Of a stretch of DNA of 6,632 bases, positions 6,539 to 6,632 are shown piece after piece. A program made the position numbers and the translations under genes. The stretch covers positions 1 through 6,632 of the forward strand of contig DASTCC010000156.1 of assembly GCA_035711465.1 (NCBI GenBank), in the 5' to 3' direction. The DNA is from DASTCC01 sp035711465. GTDB lineage: Bacteria > Acidobacteriota > Vicinamibacteria > Vicinamibacterales > SCN-69-37. Within the stretch, counting starts at the first letter, position 1, and every line of letters begins with the position of its first letter. The notes under the pieces were generated by a model, which saw nothing but the letters and a program-made list of their open reading frames with translations, had not been told where the DNA came from and did not search any database.

Positions 6539-6544
6539 TGATCG

Positions 6545-6632
6545 ATGCCGCTGACGCCTTTCGAAGCGCCGGTGCGTCGCTGGTTTGACGCGGTGTTCGA
6601 CGCGCCGACCGCGGCGCAGACCAGCGGGTGGC
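6545..6632 (+). CDS. lhr: Lhr-type DEAD/DEAH helicase, N-terminal fragment (runs off the window)
   Basis: Only 29 codons are present and the gene continues beyond the right edge. The translation starts MPLTPFEAPVRRWFDAVFDA and continues PTAAQTSGW. This fits the start of Lhr-family superfamily 2 helicases, where an F-x-P-x-V-x-x-W-F segment is followed by PTxAQxxGW, the Q-motif region just before the Walker A domain. Lhr enzymes are large ATP-dependent 3'-5' DNA/RNA-DNA helicases linked to DNA repair. The Walker A and DExH motifs are outside the window, so the call rests on this short segment. The ATG is chosen because the family homology begins within a few residues of it and because a -10-like box sits 6 nt upstream. 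Confidence 0.72.
   Translation, partial: MPLTPFEAPVRRWFDAVFDAPTAAQTSGW

Larger units (their letters stand above)
6230..6544. other. Divergent intergenic region, no convincing gene
   Basis: These 315 bp separate the oxidoreductase from the helicase, which are transcribed away from each other. The first part (6242-6330) is mixed sequence in which I found no convincing -10/-35 pair for the oxidoreductase. From about 6337 to 6436 the plus strand is G-rich, and from about 6437 to 6532 it is C-rich with short tandem repeats. Frames open across it translate only low-complexity sequence and are not credible genes. Confidence 0.7.

Noticed and set aside
6205..6588. A 127-codon plus-strand frame across the intergenic region into the helicase start
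   Set aside because: It is in a different frame from the Lhr-like N-terminus and encodes repeats rich in Ala, Arg, Pro and Ser.

Overview
The window is a G+C-rich chromosomal segment from a bacterium. It carries five complete protein genes, the first codons of a sixth, and two repeat-rich intergenic stretches. G+C-rich codon use, a REP-like inverted repeat built on a TCAGRYCTTGAA-type word, a GFOR-like sugar oxidoreductase and a soluble PAS-GAF hybrid kinase would suit an Acidobacteriota (Vicinamibacteria-like) or similar environmental lineage. That placement is an inference; there is no rRNA or other phylogenetic marker here.

Layout: (1) Positions 1-181 hold a perfect 46-bp inverted repeat around an 89-bp centre with more degenerate copies of the same word. 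(2) On the plus strand follow a YcbB-type L,D-transpeptidase (204-1883) and, 5 nt later, a 75-residue protein with a very basic tail (1889-2116). (3) A minus-strand block converges on these with a 7-bp gap. In transcription order it is a GFO/IDH/MocA oxidoreductase (6229-5120), a secreted helical protein of unknown function with an internal duplication (5091-4288), and a hybrid sensor histidine kinase (4202-2124). The first two are 28 nt apart and look co-transcribed. The kinase is set off by a 14-bp perfect hairpin. (4) Positions 6230-6544 are a non-coding divergent region with a 20-bp direct repeat and a heptamer minisatellite. (5) At 6545 the N-terminus of an Lhr-type helicase starts on the plus strand and runs off the window.

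The transpeptidase acts on peptidoglycan outside the cytoplasm, the oxidoreductase on a sugar-like substrate in the cytosol, and the kinase is a cytosolic signalling protein. Nothing ties them into one pathway, and I see no phage, CRISPR, toxin-antitoxin or biosynthetic cluster. The most notable points are the 181-bp REP-like element abutting the transpeptidase promoter region, two genes (transpeptidase and helicase) that share an exact leaderless-promoter geometry, the duplicated secreted protein family, and the palindrome whose loop reads as a -10 box ahead of the kinase.
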